DNA of 64,000 nucleotides from Corallococcus sp. NCRR (lineage in GTDB: Bacteria; Myxococcota; Myxococcia; Myxococcales; Myxococcaceae): contig NZ_CP114039.1 of the NCBI RefSeq assembly GCF_026965535.1, forward strand, positions 5,394,001-5,458,000, written 5' to 3'. Under the pieces are notes generated by a model. It worked only from the letters and a program-made list of their open reading frames with translations, was not told where the DNA came from and made no database searches. Numbering within the stretch: position 1 is the first letter of the stretch; every line of letters begins with the position of its first letter. The position numbers were made by a program, and so were the translations under genes. Shown here piece after piece: positions 52,429-60,718 of this stretch.

Positions 52429-53250
52429 CTAGCCGTCCACGGCGCACGAGGTGGGGCCATGCGCGCCGTTGAGGAAGTTGGACTGCATGCGCATCGAATA
52501 GGTGGACACGACGGGGATGGCGAAGACGTTGCTTTCAGCGAGCGTGCGGATCTTCTTGTGGTCCTTGCTCTTCCCCGTGCCCTGGTCCTCCAGGTGGTCC
52601 GTGAGGCTGCCGCCGTTCACCTTCTGGGTGGTGAAGTTGACGCCCCGCATGGCCAGGCCGTTGAGCGCCTCGCGGCCCATGTAGAAGGCGTGCAGCTGCC
52701 AGTTCGCGAACGGGATGCGCATCTCGTAGAAGTACGTGATGCGCACCGTGAGGAGGTTGGCCTCGATGACCTGCGCGTTGCGGATGTCGTCGAAGTCCAC
52801 CTCCAGGCCCGACAGGTGCGAGCCATAGGAGGAGAAGAGGGTGGGCAGCTGGCTGCGGCGGGGGTTGAGCACCTCCACCCGCACGCGCTCCAGGTTCACC
52901 TCCTGGTAGCGCTGGTTCTGGTCCTCGAGCTTCTCGTCCGTGTACGCGTCATGGACCAGCGCCACGTTGATGAGCGTGTCCACGCGGCCCTTGCCGCCGG
53001 ACTTCGGTGGCCCCAGGGTGGGCAGCAGCGCCACGTAGGCCGCCTTCTTCATGATCTCGCAGTCGCCGCTGTTGACGATGCCCGCGCGCGCCGCCCGGTA
53101 CGCGGCGTATTCCGTCATCAGCCGCGCATGGTGGAGCGTCCCCAACTGGAGGATGCCCAGGATGAGGAACACCATCACCGGGATGACCAGCGCCGACTCC
53201 ACGAGCGCCTGACCCGACTCACCGGGATGGGTTGAAGGGGACCTTTTCAT
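52429..53250 (-). CDS. TadE family minor pilin, first gene of operon
   Basis: 273 aa from the ATG at 53250; a GTG at 53280 has no better ribosome site. GESGQALVESALVIPVMVFL, then ILQLGTLHHARLMTEYAAYRAARAG, is a textbook TadE N-terminus. A periplasmic beta-rich domain follows. The operon has no CpaF ATPase, secretin or TadB/C in this window, so motor and channel must be encoded elsewhere. Confidence 0.88.
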   Translation of the reverse strand: MKRSPSTHPGESGQALVESALVIPVMVFLILGILQLGTLHHARLMTEYAAYRAARAGIVNSGDCEIMKKAAYVALLPTLGPPKSGGKGRVDTLINVALVHDAYTDEKLEDQNQRYQEVNLERVRVEVLNPRRSQLPTLFSSYGSHLSGLEVDFDDIRNAQVIEANLLTVRITYFYEMRIPFANWQLHAFYMGREALNGLAMRGVNFTTQKVNGGSLTDHLEDQGTGKSKDHKKIRTLAESNVFAIPVVSTYSMRMQSNFLNGAHGPTSCAVDG

Positions 53251-53400
53251 GGGACGTCCAATATTCACACAGCGTGTCACGGGGATGCCAGTTGGCGGCC
53301 GCCCGGTGGCCCGCCAGCCCCTCCCATGAAACAGGCCGCATCCAACCCGGAATGCAAAAAGAAGGTATCGGGCACGTGGACGCGCCCTGATCCAAAGAGC

Positions 53401-54024
53401 CTACCGGGTGCGTTTTCCGGGTTTCGAGCCCTGCACCAGCGTGGCGACGAGCGTTTGCGCCAGCACCTCCGCCGGTGATCCCTGGAATCCGGTGCAGGTG
53501 AGCTTGAGGCTGATGATGCCGTGCAGCCCCGCCCAGAAGACCTCCGCCAACTGCTCCGCGGGTGTGGCCTCCGGGGCCCGGCCGGCCGCCTTGAGGTCCT
53601 CGCAAGCCCTCACCAGCAATGCGAAGGACCGGGGGCCTTCTCCGTGCTGCTTGTCCTGGAAGAGCTCCGCGGACAGCTTGGGGTCCTCCATGAAGATGAG
53701 GCGGTAGGTCTCCGGGTGCTCCAGGCCGAAGCTCAAGTAGGCCTGGGCCAGGCGTGACAGCCGCTCCACCGGCTCCTTCACGGCGGCCGCCGGCTCCAGC
53801 AGCGCGAGCAGCTCCTGGAACCCGCGCACGCACAGCTCGCGCGCGATGGCGTCGCGGTTCTCGAAGTGCAGGTAGAGCGTCGCGGGCGCGTACTCCACCG
53901 CGTCCGCCAGCTTGCGCATGGAGAGGGCCCCGAACCCCTCCTTCATCACCATGTCCCGAGCCACCCGGAGGATGTGCTCCCGCAGCTCCGCCCGCTGTCG
54001 CTCCTTGCGCTCCGTGATGCCCAT
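53401..54024 (-). CDS. TetR-family regulator
   Basis: 207 aa from the ATG at 54024. HTH: ILRVARDMVMKEGFGALSMR, then YAPATLYLHFENRDAI. The C-terminal ligand domain resembles the TetR_C_33/WHG type. Divergent to an epimerase-like gene, with two operator-like repeats between. Confidence 0.9.
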   Translation of the reverse strand: MGITERKERQRAELREHILRVARDMVMKEGFGALSMRKLADAVEYAPATLYLHFENRDAIARELCVRGFQELLALLEPAAAVKEPVERLSRLAQAYLSFGLEHPETYRLIFMEDPKLSAELFQDKQHGEGPRSFALLVRACEDLKAAGRAPEATPAEQLAEVFWAGLHGIISLKLTCTGFQGSPAEVLAQTLVATLVQGSKPGKRTR

Positions 54025-54067
54025 GTCACGAGGGTAGGGCTTGACGGAATGAACATCCAGCAATAGA

Positions 54068-54094
54068 TGAACGGTGTTCACAGAACGCTGTTCA
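54068..54094. promoter_or_regulatory. Tandem operators for the TetR-type regulator
   Basis: TGAAC-GGT-GTTCA (54068-54080) and GAAC-GCT-GTTC (54083-54093) share the same GAAC-N3-GTTC core and are spaced for binding on one DNA face region. They lie between the divergent TetR and epimerase starts, 39-65 bases before the latter. Confidence 0.7.
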
Positions 54095-54132
54095 TAAAAA
54101 GCTCGGGCGTTCAATTCCTTCAGGAGAGCGAC

Positions 54133-55119
54133 ATGGAAACGATGGCGTTGTTCGGGGCCTCGGGCGTCATCGGTCAGTCCGTGGCGCGGGCGCTCCAGGC
54201 ACAGGGGCGGGGTTATCGGGTGGTGGGGCGCTCGGAGGGCAGCCTGCGCAGGGAGTTTGGCGCGGACCCCCGGGCGGAGGTGGTGACGTGGAATCCGGAG
54301 GACCCGGCCTCCATCCGTGCCGCGGCGCGGGGCGTGCGGACCCTCATCTACATGGTGGGGGTGAACTACTGGCAGTTCCACCTGCACCCGGAGCTGATGC
54401 GCCGCACGTTGGACGCGGCCATCGCGGAGGGCGTGGAGCGGGTGGTGCTCATCGGCACGGTGTATCCGTACGGCCTGCCGCGCGCCGCGACGGTGACGGA
54501 ATCCCATCCGCGCGAGCCGAACTCCTACAAGGGCCGCATGCGCAAGGCCCAGGAGGACCTGCTGCTGGAGGCGGACGCCGCGGGCAGGATCAAGGGCACC
54601 ATCCTCCGGCTGCCGGACTTCTACGGGTCGGGCGTGGAGCGCAGCTTCCTGTACCGGGCCTTCGTCGCGGCGAACCAGGGGAAGCGCGCGCCGCTCATCG
54701 GGCCGCTGGACGCGCCGCATGAGTTCGTCTTCGTGGACGACGTGGGCCCCATCGTCACCGCGCTGATGGACGAGCCGCGCGCGTACGGCCGCTTCTGGAA
54801 CCTGGCGGGCGCGGGCGTCACCACCCAGCGCGAGATGGTGAAGGAGATGTACGCGCAGGCAGGCCACGCGCCGAAGACGATGACGATGGGGAAGGGGATG
54901 GTGCGGCTCGCGGGCCTCTTCGATCCCTTCATGCGCGAGCTGGTGGAGATGTACTACCTGCTCACGAACCCCGTGCTGCTGGACGACTCCGCGCTGCGCG
55001 GGCTTCTGGGCACGGTGCACAAGACACCGTACGCGGAAGGCATCCGCCAGACGCTCGCGGCGCTGCGCCGCGAGCAGGAGGCGAAGGCCGCTCCGGCCCG
55101 GGCCGCCGCGACGACCTGA
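54133..55119 (+). CDS. NAD-dependent epimerase/dehydratase
   Basis: 328 aa; ATG with AGGAG upstream. Nucleotide loop GASGVIGQSVA, NmrA/extended SDR strands (VVLIGTVYPYG), and a YKGRMRKAQEDL segment where Tyr and Lys take the YxxxK-like position. DFYGSGVERSF and FVFVDDVGPIV fit the family. Likely the TetR-controlled target. Substrate unknown. Confidence 0.88.
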   Translation: METMALFGASGVIGQSVARALQAQGRGYRVVGRSEGSLRREFGADPRAEVVTWNPEDPASIRAAARGVRTLIYMVGVNYWQFHLHPELMRRTLDAAIAEGVERVVLIGTVYPYGLPRAATVTESHPREPNSYKGRMRKAQEDLLLEADAAGRIKGTILRLPDFYGSGVERSFLYRAFVAANQGKRAPLIGPLDAPHEFVFVDDVGPIVTALMDEPRAYGRFWNLAGAGVTTQREMVKEMYAQAGHAPKTMTMGKGMVRLAGLFDPFMRELVEMYYLLTNPVLLDDSALRGLLGTVHKTPYAEGIRQTLAALRREQEAKAAPARAAATT

Positions 55120-55129
55120 GCCGGGACCC

Positions 55130-57019
55130 TCACGCGGTCCGGGGCGCCGGGGGACGCGCGGGGCCCAGGCCGCGCTCCCGCGTGCGGGCGTTCGCCAGCC
55201 GCTGCCGGTGGCCCGCGAGGAGATCGCTGCGGGTGAGGATGCCCACGACGTGCTGGGGCCGCGCGCGGGTGACGACGGGCAGACGGCCCACGCCCTCGTC
55301 CATCATCAGGTCCGCCGCCTCGCGCAGCGAGCTGTCCTCGAAGACGACCGCGGGCGGGCGCTTCACCACGTCGCGCAGCCGCCGGCCTTCGCTCGCGTGG
55401 CCATCCAGCAGGTCCCTGCGCGTGACGACGCCCATGAGCTCGCCCTCCCGGGACACGACGGGGAAGCCCTGGTGGTGGGCGCCCGAGGCGTCGGACGCAA
55501 GCCACGCGCGCACCTCCTCCAGGAGCATGTCCGCCCGCAGCGTCACCACGACCTTGAGGCCATGGTCGCGCACGAGCGCCGTCCCCAGCGCGTCCGCGCC
55601 CAGCTCCGTGGGGATGCGGGCGCCGCGGCGGGCCAGCTTCTCCGTCATGATGGAGTGCCGCATGAGCAGCGCGGACACCAGGTAGGACGCCGCGCAGCCG
55701 GCGAGCAGCGGCAAGAGGCCCATCGGCTGCCGCGTGGTCTCGAAGGCGAACACCACCGACGCGAGCAGCGCGCGGGACGCCCCCGCGAAGAGTGCGGCCA
55801 TGCCCACCAGCGCCGCGACGCGCACGTCCACGCCCAGGTGGGGGAACAGCTGCGTGGCCAGCAGCCCCAGGCCGGAGCCCAGGCCGCCGCCCAGCGTGAA
55901 GAGGGGCGCCAGCGTGCCGCCGGACGTCCCGCTCCCCAGCGCGACGGACCAGGAGATGAACTTGAGCGCGCAGAAGAGGATCATCGCCGTCCCCACGAAG
56001 CGGCCGGACAGGATGTCCTCGATGTTGGTGTAGCCCACGCCCAACGTGCGCGGGGAGAAGTAGCCCACCACGCCCACGACGATGGCGCCCAGCGCGGGCC
56101 ACCACATCCAGTGCAGGGGCAGCTTCTCGAACAGGTCCTCCAGCCAGTACACCGCGCGCGTGCACGCCACGGAGGCGGCGCCGATGATGAGCCCCAGCAC
56201 GCCGTAGAACGCGAGCGCGCTGCCCGACGGCGTCGTCAGGTCCGGGATGGCGAACGCGGGCGCGCCGCCCATGAAGGCGATTCTCACGCCGGTGGCGGTG
56301 GCGGTGGCCAGGGCCACGGGGATGACGGAGCGGGGCTTGAGCTCGAAGAGCAGCAGCTCCACGGCCAGGAGCACGGCGGACACCGGCGCGCCGAACGTGG
56401 CGGCCATGCCCGCGGCGGCGCCCGCGGCGAGCAGCGCCTTGCGCTCATCCGCCGTGACGTGGAGCCCCTGTCCCAAGAGAGACCCCAGCGCGCCGCCCGT
56501 GGCGATGATGGGCCCCTCCGCGCCGAACGGGCCGCCCGTGCCGATGGCGATCGCCGCCGACAGCGGCTTGAGCAGCGTCATGCGGGGCGGGATGCGGCTC
56601 TGGTTGAACAGCACCTGCTCCATGGCCTCCGGGATGCCGTGGCCCCGGATGGCCCGCGAGCCGTAGCGCGCCATCAACCCCACGATGAGGGCGCCCGCCA
56701 CGGGCACCAGCACCACCCAGCCGCCCAGCGTGTTGTTTTCGGGCGACACCGGCTGCACGGACAGCCGTCCGAAGAAGGCCAGGTTCGTGACGAAGTGGAT
56801 GAGGGCGCCCAGCCCCTGGGCCACCAGCCCCGCGACGAGCGCGAGCGCCACCGCCATGCCGCTGATGAGCACGGTGCGCGAGTCCACCGACGCGGAGACA
56901 GGAGGGGTGCGCAGGCTGGCGAGCGCGGGGCCCATCGACGGGGCCACGGGGAGGCCGGACCGCGCCTCGGAGCCCTCGCCCAGGCCCTCTTCGATGCGTT
57001 CCACATCAGGTTTCTTCAT
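55130..57019 (-). CDS. ClC-family chloride transporter with tandem CBS domains
   Basis: 629 aa from the ATG at 57019, with AGGAG upstream; it overlaps the MarR gene by 14 bases. Selectivity motifs: GHGIPEAM (GSGIP type), GPFGAEGP carrying the gating glutamate, and GTSGGTLAPLF. About ten membrane helices span residues 50-440. Two CBS domains follow at 490-610 (GVVTRRDLLDG; MMDEGVGRLPVVTRARPQHV). Presence of the gating Glu permits Cl-/H+ exchange; channel or exchanger cannot be told here. Inner membrane. Confidence 0.94.
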   Translation of the reverse strand: MKKPDVERIEEGLGEGSEARSGLPVAPSMGPALASLRTPPVSASVDSRTVLISGMAVALALVAGLVAQGLGALIHFVTNLAFFGRLSVQPVSPENNTLGGWVVLVPVAGALIVGLMARYGSRAIRGHGIPEAMEQVLFNQSRIPPRMTLLKPLSAAIAIGTGGPFGAEGPIIATGGALGSLLGQGLHVTADERKALLAAGAAAGMAATFGAPVSAVLLAVELLLFELKPRSVIPVALATATATGVRIAFMGGAPAFAIPDLTTPSGSALAFYGVLGLIIGAASVACTRAVYWLEDLFEKLPLHWMWWPALGAIVVGVVGYFSPRTLGVGYTNIEDILSGRFVGTAMILFCALKFISWSVALGSGTSGGTLAPLFTLGGGLGSGLGLLATQLFPHLGVDVRVAALVGMAALFAGASRALLASVVFAFETTRQPMGLLPLLAGCAASYLVSALLMRHSIMTEKLARRGARIPTELGADALGTALVRDHGLKVVVTLRADMLLEEVRAWLASDASGAHHQGFPVVSREGELMGVVTRRDLLDGHASEGRRLRDVVKRPPAVVFEDSSLREAADLMMDEGVGRLPVVTRARPQHVVGILTRSDLLAGHRQRLANARTRERGLGPARPPAPRTA

Positions 57020-57557
57020 CGCTGTGCTCCTGTGTCTTGCGGCGCCGCGAAGGGCGCGAGCTTTCGTCTTCGAAGAAGAGCGGGGCCACATCCCCGTCGA
57101 GCCCCAGGGCGCGCACCCAGGCGTCCAGCCCCTGGACCAGTCCCGCGCGCACGTCGGGTTTCAACCCGCGCAGCCCGGAGATGAGCCGCGCCTGGGCCAT
57201 GGGCGGCGCCTTGCGCACCAGCGCGCGGCCCTTGGGCTCCAGCGCCACCTCCACGCGGCGGCCGTCCTCGTCGGAGCGGCGGCGGCTCACCAGCCCCTGC
57301 TCGATCAGCTTCGTGACGACGACGGACACGCTGCTCTGGTGCGTGAGCGTGCGCTCCGCGAGCGCGTTGATGGAGCACGGCCCGCTCTCCGCCAGCTCCT
57401 GGAGGATGAAGAGCTGGGCGCCGCTGATGCCCACCAGCCGTTCGGAGGCGCGAGCGGAGACCCGCAGCAGGCGCACCAGCCGGCGCACACCGTCCATGGC
57501 CGCGCGCACCTCGATGGAGACGTCCTGGGGCGGCGGCTGATTTGTATGGGAGCCCAT
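57006..57557 (-). CDS. MarR-family regulator of the ClC gene
   Basis: 183 aa. Winged HTH at about 55-125: CSINALAERTLTHQSSVSVV, then GLVSRRRSDEDGRRVEVAL. Overlaps the transporter gene that follows, so both are made together. A palindrome covers its own start codon. Anion stress or acid control of the transporter is plausible but not shown. Confidence 0.9.
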   Translation of the reverse strand: MGSHTNQPPPQDVSIEVRAAMDGVRRLVRLLRVSARASERLVGISGAQLFILQELAESGPCSINALAERTLTHQSSVSVVVTKLIEQGLVSRRRSDEDGRRVEVALEPKGRALVRKAPPMAQARLISGLRGLKPDVRAGLVQGLDAWVRALGLDGDVAPLFFEDESSRPSRRRKTQEHSDEET

Positions 57558-57558
57558 A
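57545..57558. promoter_or_regulatory. TATGGG-N2-CCCATA palindrome over the MarR start codon
   Basis: The 6-bp arms are perfect; on the minus strand the ATG of the MarR gene sits inside. A bound dimer there could block transcription or ribosome access, giving tight autoregulation of the MarR-ClC operon. Confidence 0.45.
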
Positions 57559-57726
57559 TAACTGCCCGCAACCTACGGAGCAGGGGAGGCGGACACAAGC
57601 GAAAGTGCAGGGGATGCCTGGCTGCCTGGAGGCGAGCGGAGGACTCACCGCCGGAGCGCACGGCCGGTCCGTGTGACGGAGGGACCGGCCGCGAGGCCCG
57701 GGCCTCGCGACGAAGCGGACCGAGGC

Positions 57727-57864
57727 TCAGGTGCCGGCGGTGAGGGACTGCTCGTTGGCGGGGTGCTCCTCGCTGCACACCTGCGAGGTGTCCTCCATCT
57801 GACGGGCCTGGGCTTCGGTCACGGAGGCCGTGGGCTCGGAGACCGCCGCGCCGGATCGCTGCAT
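57727..57864 (-). CDS. Possible 45-aa protein
   Basis: An ATG at 57864, two bases after the LysR stop, opens 45 codons ending TGA (MQRSGAAVSEP ... ANEQSLTAGT). It has one Cys, is acidic and has no helix-forming hydrophobic run. Codon use is like that of neighbouring genes. No ribosome site is evident, so this is a weak call. Confidence 0.3.
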   Translation of the reverse strand: MQRSGAAVSEPTASVTEAQARQMEDTSQVCSEEHPANEQSLTAGT

Positions 57865-57865
57865 G

Positions 57866-58798
57866 TCATTGGGACCGTGCAACACCTTGCGTCGCGGGCG
57901 GTGGCGGTACGGACGCGCTGTCGCGTTGCGCCAGCAGCCAGTCCACGAAGAGGCGCGCGGCGGGGCGCAGCCTCCGGTGCGTGGGGTACACCACGAAGTA
58001 GCTGGCGCGGGTGGGCACGATGGGGCCGGGCAGCCGGAGGAGGCGGCCGTCCGCGAAGTAGGGCGTGGCGATCTTCTCGCGCGCCAGCGCCGCGCCCAGG
58101 CCCTGCACCGCGGCCATCAGCGCGCCGGTGGTGTCGCTGAAGCTGTAGCGCTCCTCGAACCGGGCCCCGCGCACGCCCGCCGAGCGGAACCAGTCCTGCC
58201 AGCCCTGGCGGCTCAGGTCCGCGATGAGCGGGAGCTTCGCCACGTCCGCCGCGTCGCGCACGTGCTCGATGCCCGCGAGCCGCCCGGAGGCCACGGGGAA
58301 CAGGGCGTCGTCCATGAGCGGCTGCGCGCTCAGGCCCGGCCAGGGCCCCTGCCCGTAGCGGATGCCCAGGTCCGGCCCTCCTTCGTCGAAGCGGGTGAGC
58401 GCCATCTCCGTGTCCACGTGGATCCGGATGCGTGGATGCCGCGTGGCGAACTCCGGCAGGCGCGGCAACAGCCACGCGTACGTCAGCGAGTGCACCGTGG
58501 TGACGCGCACCACGGCGTCCTCGTCCCGCGAATGCTTGAGGCCCCCGAGCACGTGGTCCATGTCCGACAGCGCGTTGCTGGCGGCGTCCGCGAGCTGCCT
58601 GCCCTCCGTCGTCAGCGCCACGCCCCGGGCATGCCGTTGGAAGAGGGTGACGCCCAGGCGGTCCTCCAGCTTGCGGACGTGGTGGCTGACGGCGCTGGCG
58701 GTCAGGTGCAGCTCCTCCGCCGCGCGAGCGAAGTTCTGGTGCCGGGCGGCGGACTCGAAGGCCGCCAGGGCGGGGAGCAGGTCGGTGTGAAGGGGCAT
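57866..58798 (-). CDS. LysR-family regulator (GcvA-like)
   Basis: 310 aa. HTH in ALAAFESAARHQNFARAAEEL, then TASAVSHHVRKLEDRLGVTLF, typical of GcvA/AmpR-like LysR proteins, with an effector domain ending in VYPTHRRLRPAARLFVDWLL. Divergent to the EamA transporter, 123 bases apart, so it likely controls that gene. Confidence 0.92.
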   Translation of the reverse strand: MPLHTDLLPALAAFESAARHQNFARAAEELHLTASAVSHHVRKLEDRLGVTLFQRHARGVALTTEGRQLADAASNALSDMDHVLGGLKHSRDEDAVVRVTTVHSLTYAWLLPRLPEFATRHPRIRIHVDTEMALTRFDEGGPDLGIRYGQGPWPGLSAQPLMDDALFPVASGRLAGIEHVRDAADVAKLPLIADLSRQGWQDWFRSAGVRGARFEERYSFSDTTGALMAAVQGLGAALAREKIATPYFADGRLLRLPGPIVPTRASYFVVYPTHRRLRPAARLFVDWLLAQRDSASVPPPPATQGVARSQ

Positions 58799-58921
58799 GG
58801 GGACGAGCCTCAAATCTGGCTCATGTCTGCCACGGAAAGGATGCGCTTGTGAAGAAAGGGCGCAGGCGTGAAGAGAGGGCCAGACAGAAATCAGATTCCT
58901 TCCTCGCACGAGGGGGCCGCC

Positions 58922-59836
58922 ATGAGCGCTTCCGGTCTCACCCATCCCCAGGCCGTGACTCCTACCTTCAACCGGGCGTGGCTCACGCCTCTGGAATTGG
59001 GCGGGCTCGCCGCCATCTGGGGCGCGTCCTTCCTGTTCCTGCGCATCGCGGCGCCGGCCTTCGGCCCCGTTCCGCTGGTGGCGCTGCGCCTGGTGCTGGG
59101 CGCGGCGGTGCTGATGCCCTTCCTGTGGCGCGCGCGCTCGACCCTCCGTCCTGAGCTGTGGCCCCGGCTGGCGCTGGTGGGCGTCATCAACGCGGCGGTG
59201 CCCTTCTCGCTGTTCGCCTGGGCCGCGCGGCAGGCCCCCGCGGGCGTGGGGGCCATCACCAACAGCATGGCGGTGCTCTTCACCGCCCTGGTGGCGTTCC
59301 TCTTCTACGGCGAGCGCATCGGGCCCCGTCGCGCGATGGCGCTGTTCGCGGGCTTCGCCGGCGTGGTCGTGCTGGCCAGCGGCAAGGCGGCGGGCGCGAG
59401 CGTCGCCGGGGCCGTGGCGGCGGGGACCACGGGCGCGTTCCTCTACGGCATCGGTTCGAACCTGGTGCGCCGCCACTTCACCGGGCTGCCGGCCGCCGCG
59501 GTCGCCGCCGCCACGCTCGCCTGCGGCGCGGTGCTGATGCTGCCCTTCGCGGTATTCATGTGGCCCACGGAGCCCATCGGCCTGCGGCCCTGGCTGGCGG
59601 CGTCGGCCCTGGGCGTCCTCTGCACCGGGCTCGGGTACGCGGTGTTCTACCGCCTCATCCAGCGCATCGGCGCGCCGCGCGCCTCCGTCGTCACCTACCT
59701 GGTGCCGCTGTTCGCGCTGACCTGGGCCTGGCTGCTCCTGGGCGAGCCGCTGACGCCCACCATGCTGGTGGCGGGCACCCTCATCCTGGGGAGCGTGGCG
59801 CTGGGGCAGTCCTCCCCGGCGCCCAAGGCGAAGTGA
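58922..59836 (+). CDS. EamA/DMT-family transporter
   Basis: 304 aa with about ten transmembrane helices in two EamA repeats (WGASFLFLRIAAPAFGPVPL in the first; GYAVFYRLIQRIGAPRASVV in the second). Exporter or permease for small metabolites across the inner membrane. Ends four bases before the convergent methyltransferase stop. Confidence 0.92.
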   Translation: MSASGLTHPQAVTPTFNRAWLTPLELGGLAAIWGASFLFLRIAAPAFGPVPLVALRLVLGAAVLMPFLWRARSTLRPELWPRLALVGVINAAVPFSLFAWAARQAPAGVGAITNSMAVLFTALVAFLFYGERIGPRRAMALFAGFAGVVVLASGKAAGASVAGAVAAGTTGAFLYGIGSNLVRRHFTGLPAAAVAAATLACGAVLMLPFAVFMWPTEPIGLRPWLAASALGVLCTGLGYAVFYRLIQRIGAPRASVVTYLVPLFALTWAWLLLGEPLTPTMLVAGTLILGSVALGQSSPAPKAK

Positions 59837-59840
59837 GGCG

Positions 59841-60650
59841 TCAGCTCCGCTCGAACTTCCAGATGCGGTAGCCGTCGCGGACCGGCCGCATGAACCGCCG
59901 GACGATGAACGCCGGGACGCGCTTCCCGGCCAGCTCCAGGGCACGCAGGGGGACGGAGGTGGAGGACGCGGCCTGGTAGCCCGCCTCCAGGAAGAGCGAC
60001 TCCGGCGTGTCCGTCATGTCCTGGAAGGACGCGCCCATGCTGGCGAGCACCGCGTGCAGGTCGCGGCTGTACTCGCGCTGGAAGCTTTCGCGCATCAGGT
60101 CGCAGTACACGGCGTGGTGGGGGAACACCTGCTGGAGCACCGTGAGCATGTCCCGGCGCTGCGCGGTGGACAGGTACATGAGCACGCCCTCGATGATGAC
60201 GTGCGTGCGCCGCGAGTCTTTGAATGGCTCCAGCTTCCGGGCGAGTGACTCCGTCGCGAAGTCGATGGGCAGCCGCTCGAGCGGATTCTTCGCCTCCGTC
60301 ACCGGCAGCTTCGCGTCCTTGAGCGTGAGGATGGCGGGCTCGTCCACCTCCAGCCACCGGCCTCCACGCAGACGGTAGGCCCGCGTGTCGAAGCCCGCGC
60401 CCAGCACCACCACCCGTGCGTCGGGCGCGCGGTCCAGCTCCTCCTGCACCAGCGCGTCGATGATCTGATGCCGCGCGGCGTTGCTCGCGTTGGGCCGGTC
60501 GAAGTACTGGAACCGGGACCAGATCTGCCGCGCCTCGTCATCCATGAAGCGGGCGGCGAAGGTGTCATTGCACAGCGGCCGAGGTTTGCGCGCGTCCTCC
60601 GCCCGGCAGCCCAGGGTGTAGTACGCGGTCTTCGAGATGGCATTGGCCAT
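59841..60650 (-). CDS. Class I SAM-dependent methyltransferase, TIGR00027/leucine carboxyl methyltransferase-like
   Basis: 269 aa; ATG at 60650 with AAGGAG eight bases upstream. ISKTAYYTLGCRAEDARKP at the start, then the SAM-binding VVVLGAGFDTRAYRL and a THVIIEGVLMYLS strand, are the marks of the family known for polyketide and small-molecule O-methylation. Substrate unknown; distance from the NRPS/PKS operon (30 kb) argues against a tailoring role. Confidence 0.9.
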   Translation of the reverse strand: MANAISKTAYYTLGCRAEDARKPRPLCNDTFAARFMDDEARQIWSRFQYFDRPNASNAARHQIIDALVQEELDRAPDARVVVLGAGFDTRAYRLRGGRWLEVDEPAILTLKDAKLPVTEAKNPLERLPIDFATESLARKLEPFKDSRRTHVIIEGVLMYLSTAQRRDMLTVLQQVFPHHAVYCDLMRESFQREYSRDLHAVLASMGASFQDMTDTPESLFLEAGYQAASSTSVPLRALELAGKRVPAFIVRRFMRPVRDGYRIWKFERS

Positions 60651-60718
60651 GGTTGGCGCTCCTTGCAACCTGCTCGCAGCTTGCATGAGATACGCGCTTT
60701 CTCGAAAGGTTGGTCCAG

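Noticed and set aside
53251-53400. Small gene in the gap between TadE and TetR
   Set aside because: No reading frame with a start, ribosome site and plausible protein; the stretch holds only an AT-richer segment (GCAAAAAGAAGG) near the TetR stop.
59841-60650. Methyltransferase as a tailoring enzyme of the NRPS/PKS cluster
   Set aside because: It lies 30 kb away among unrelated genes and on its own promoter; nothing ties it to the line.
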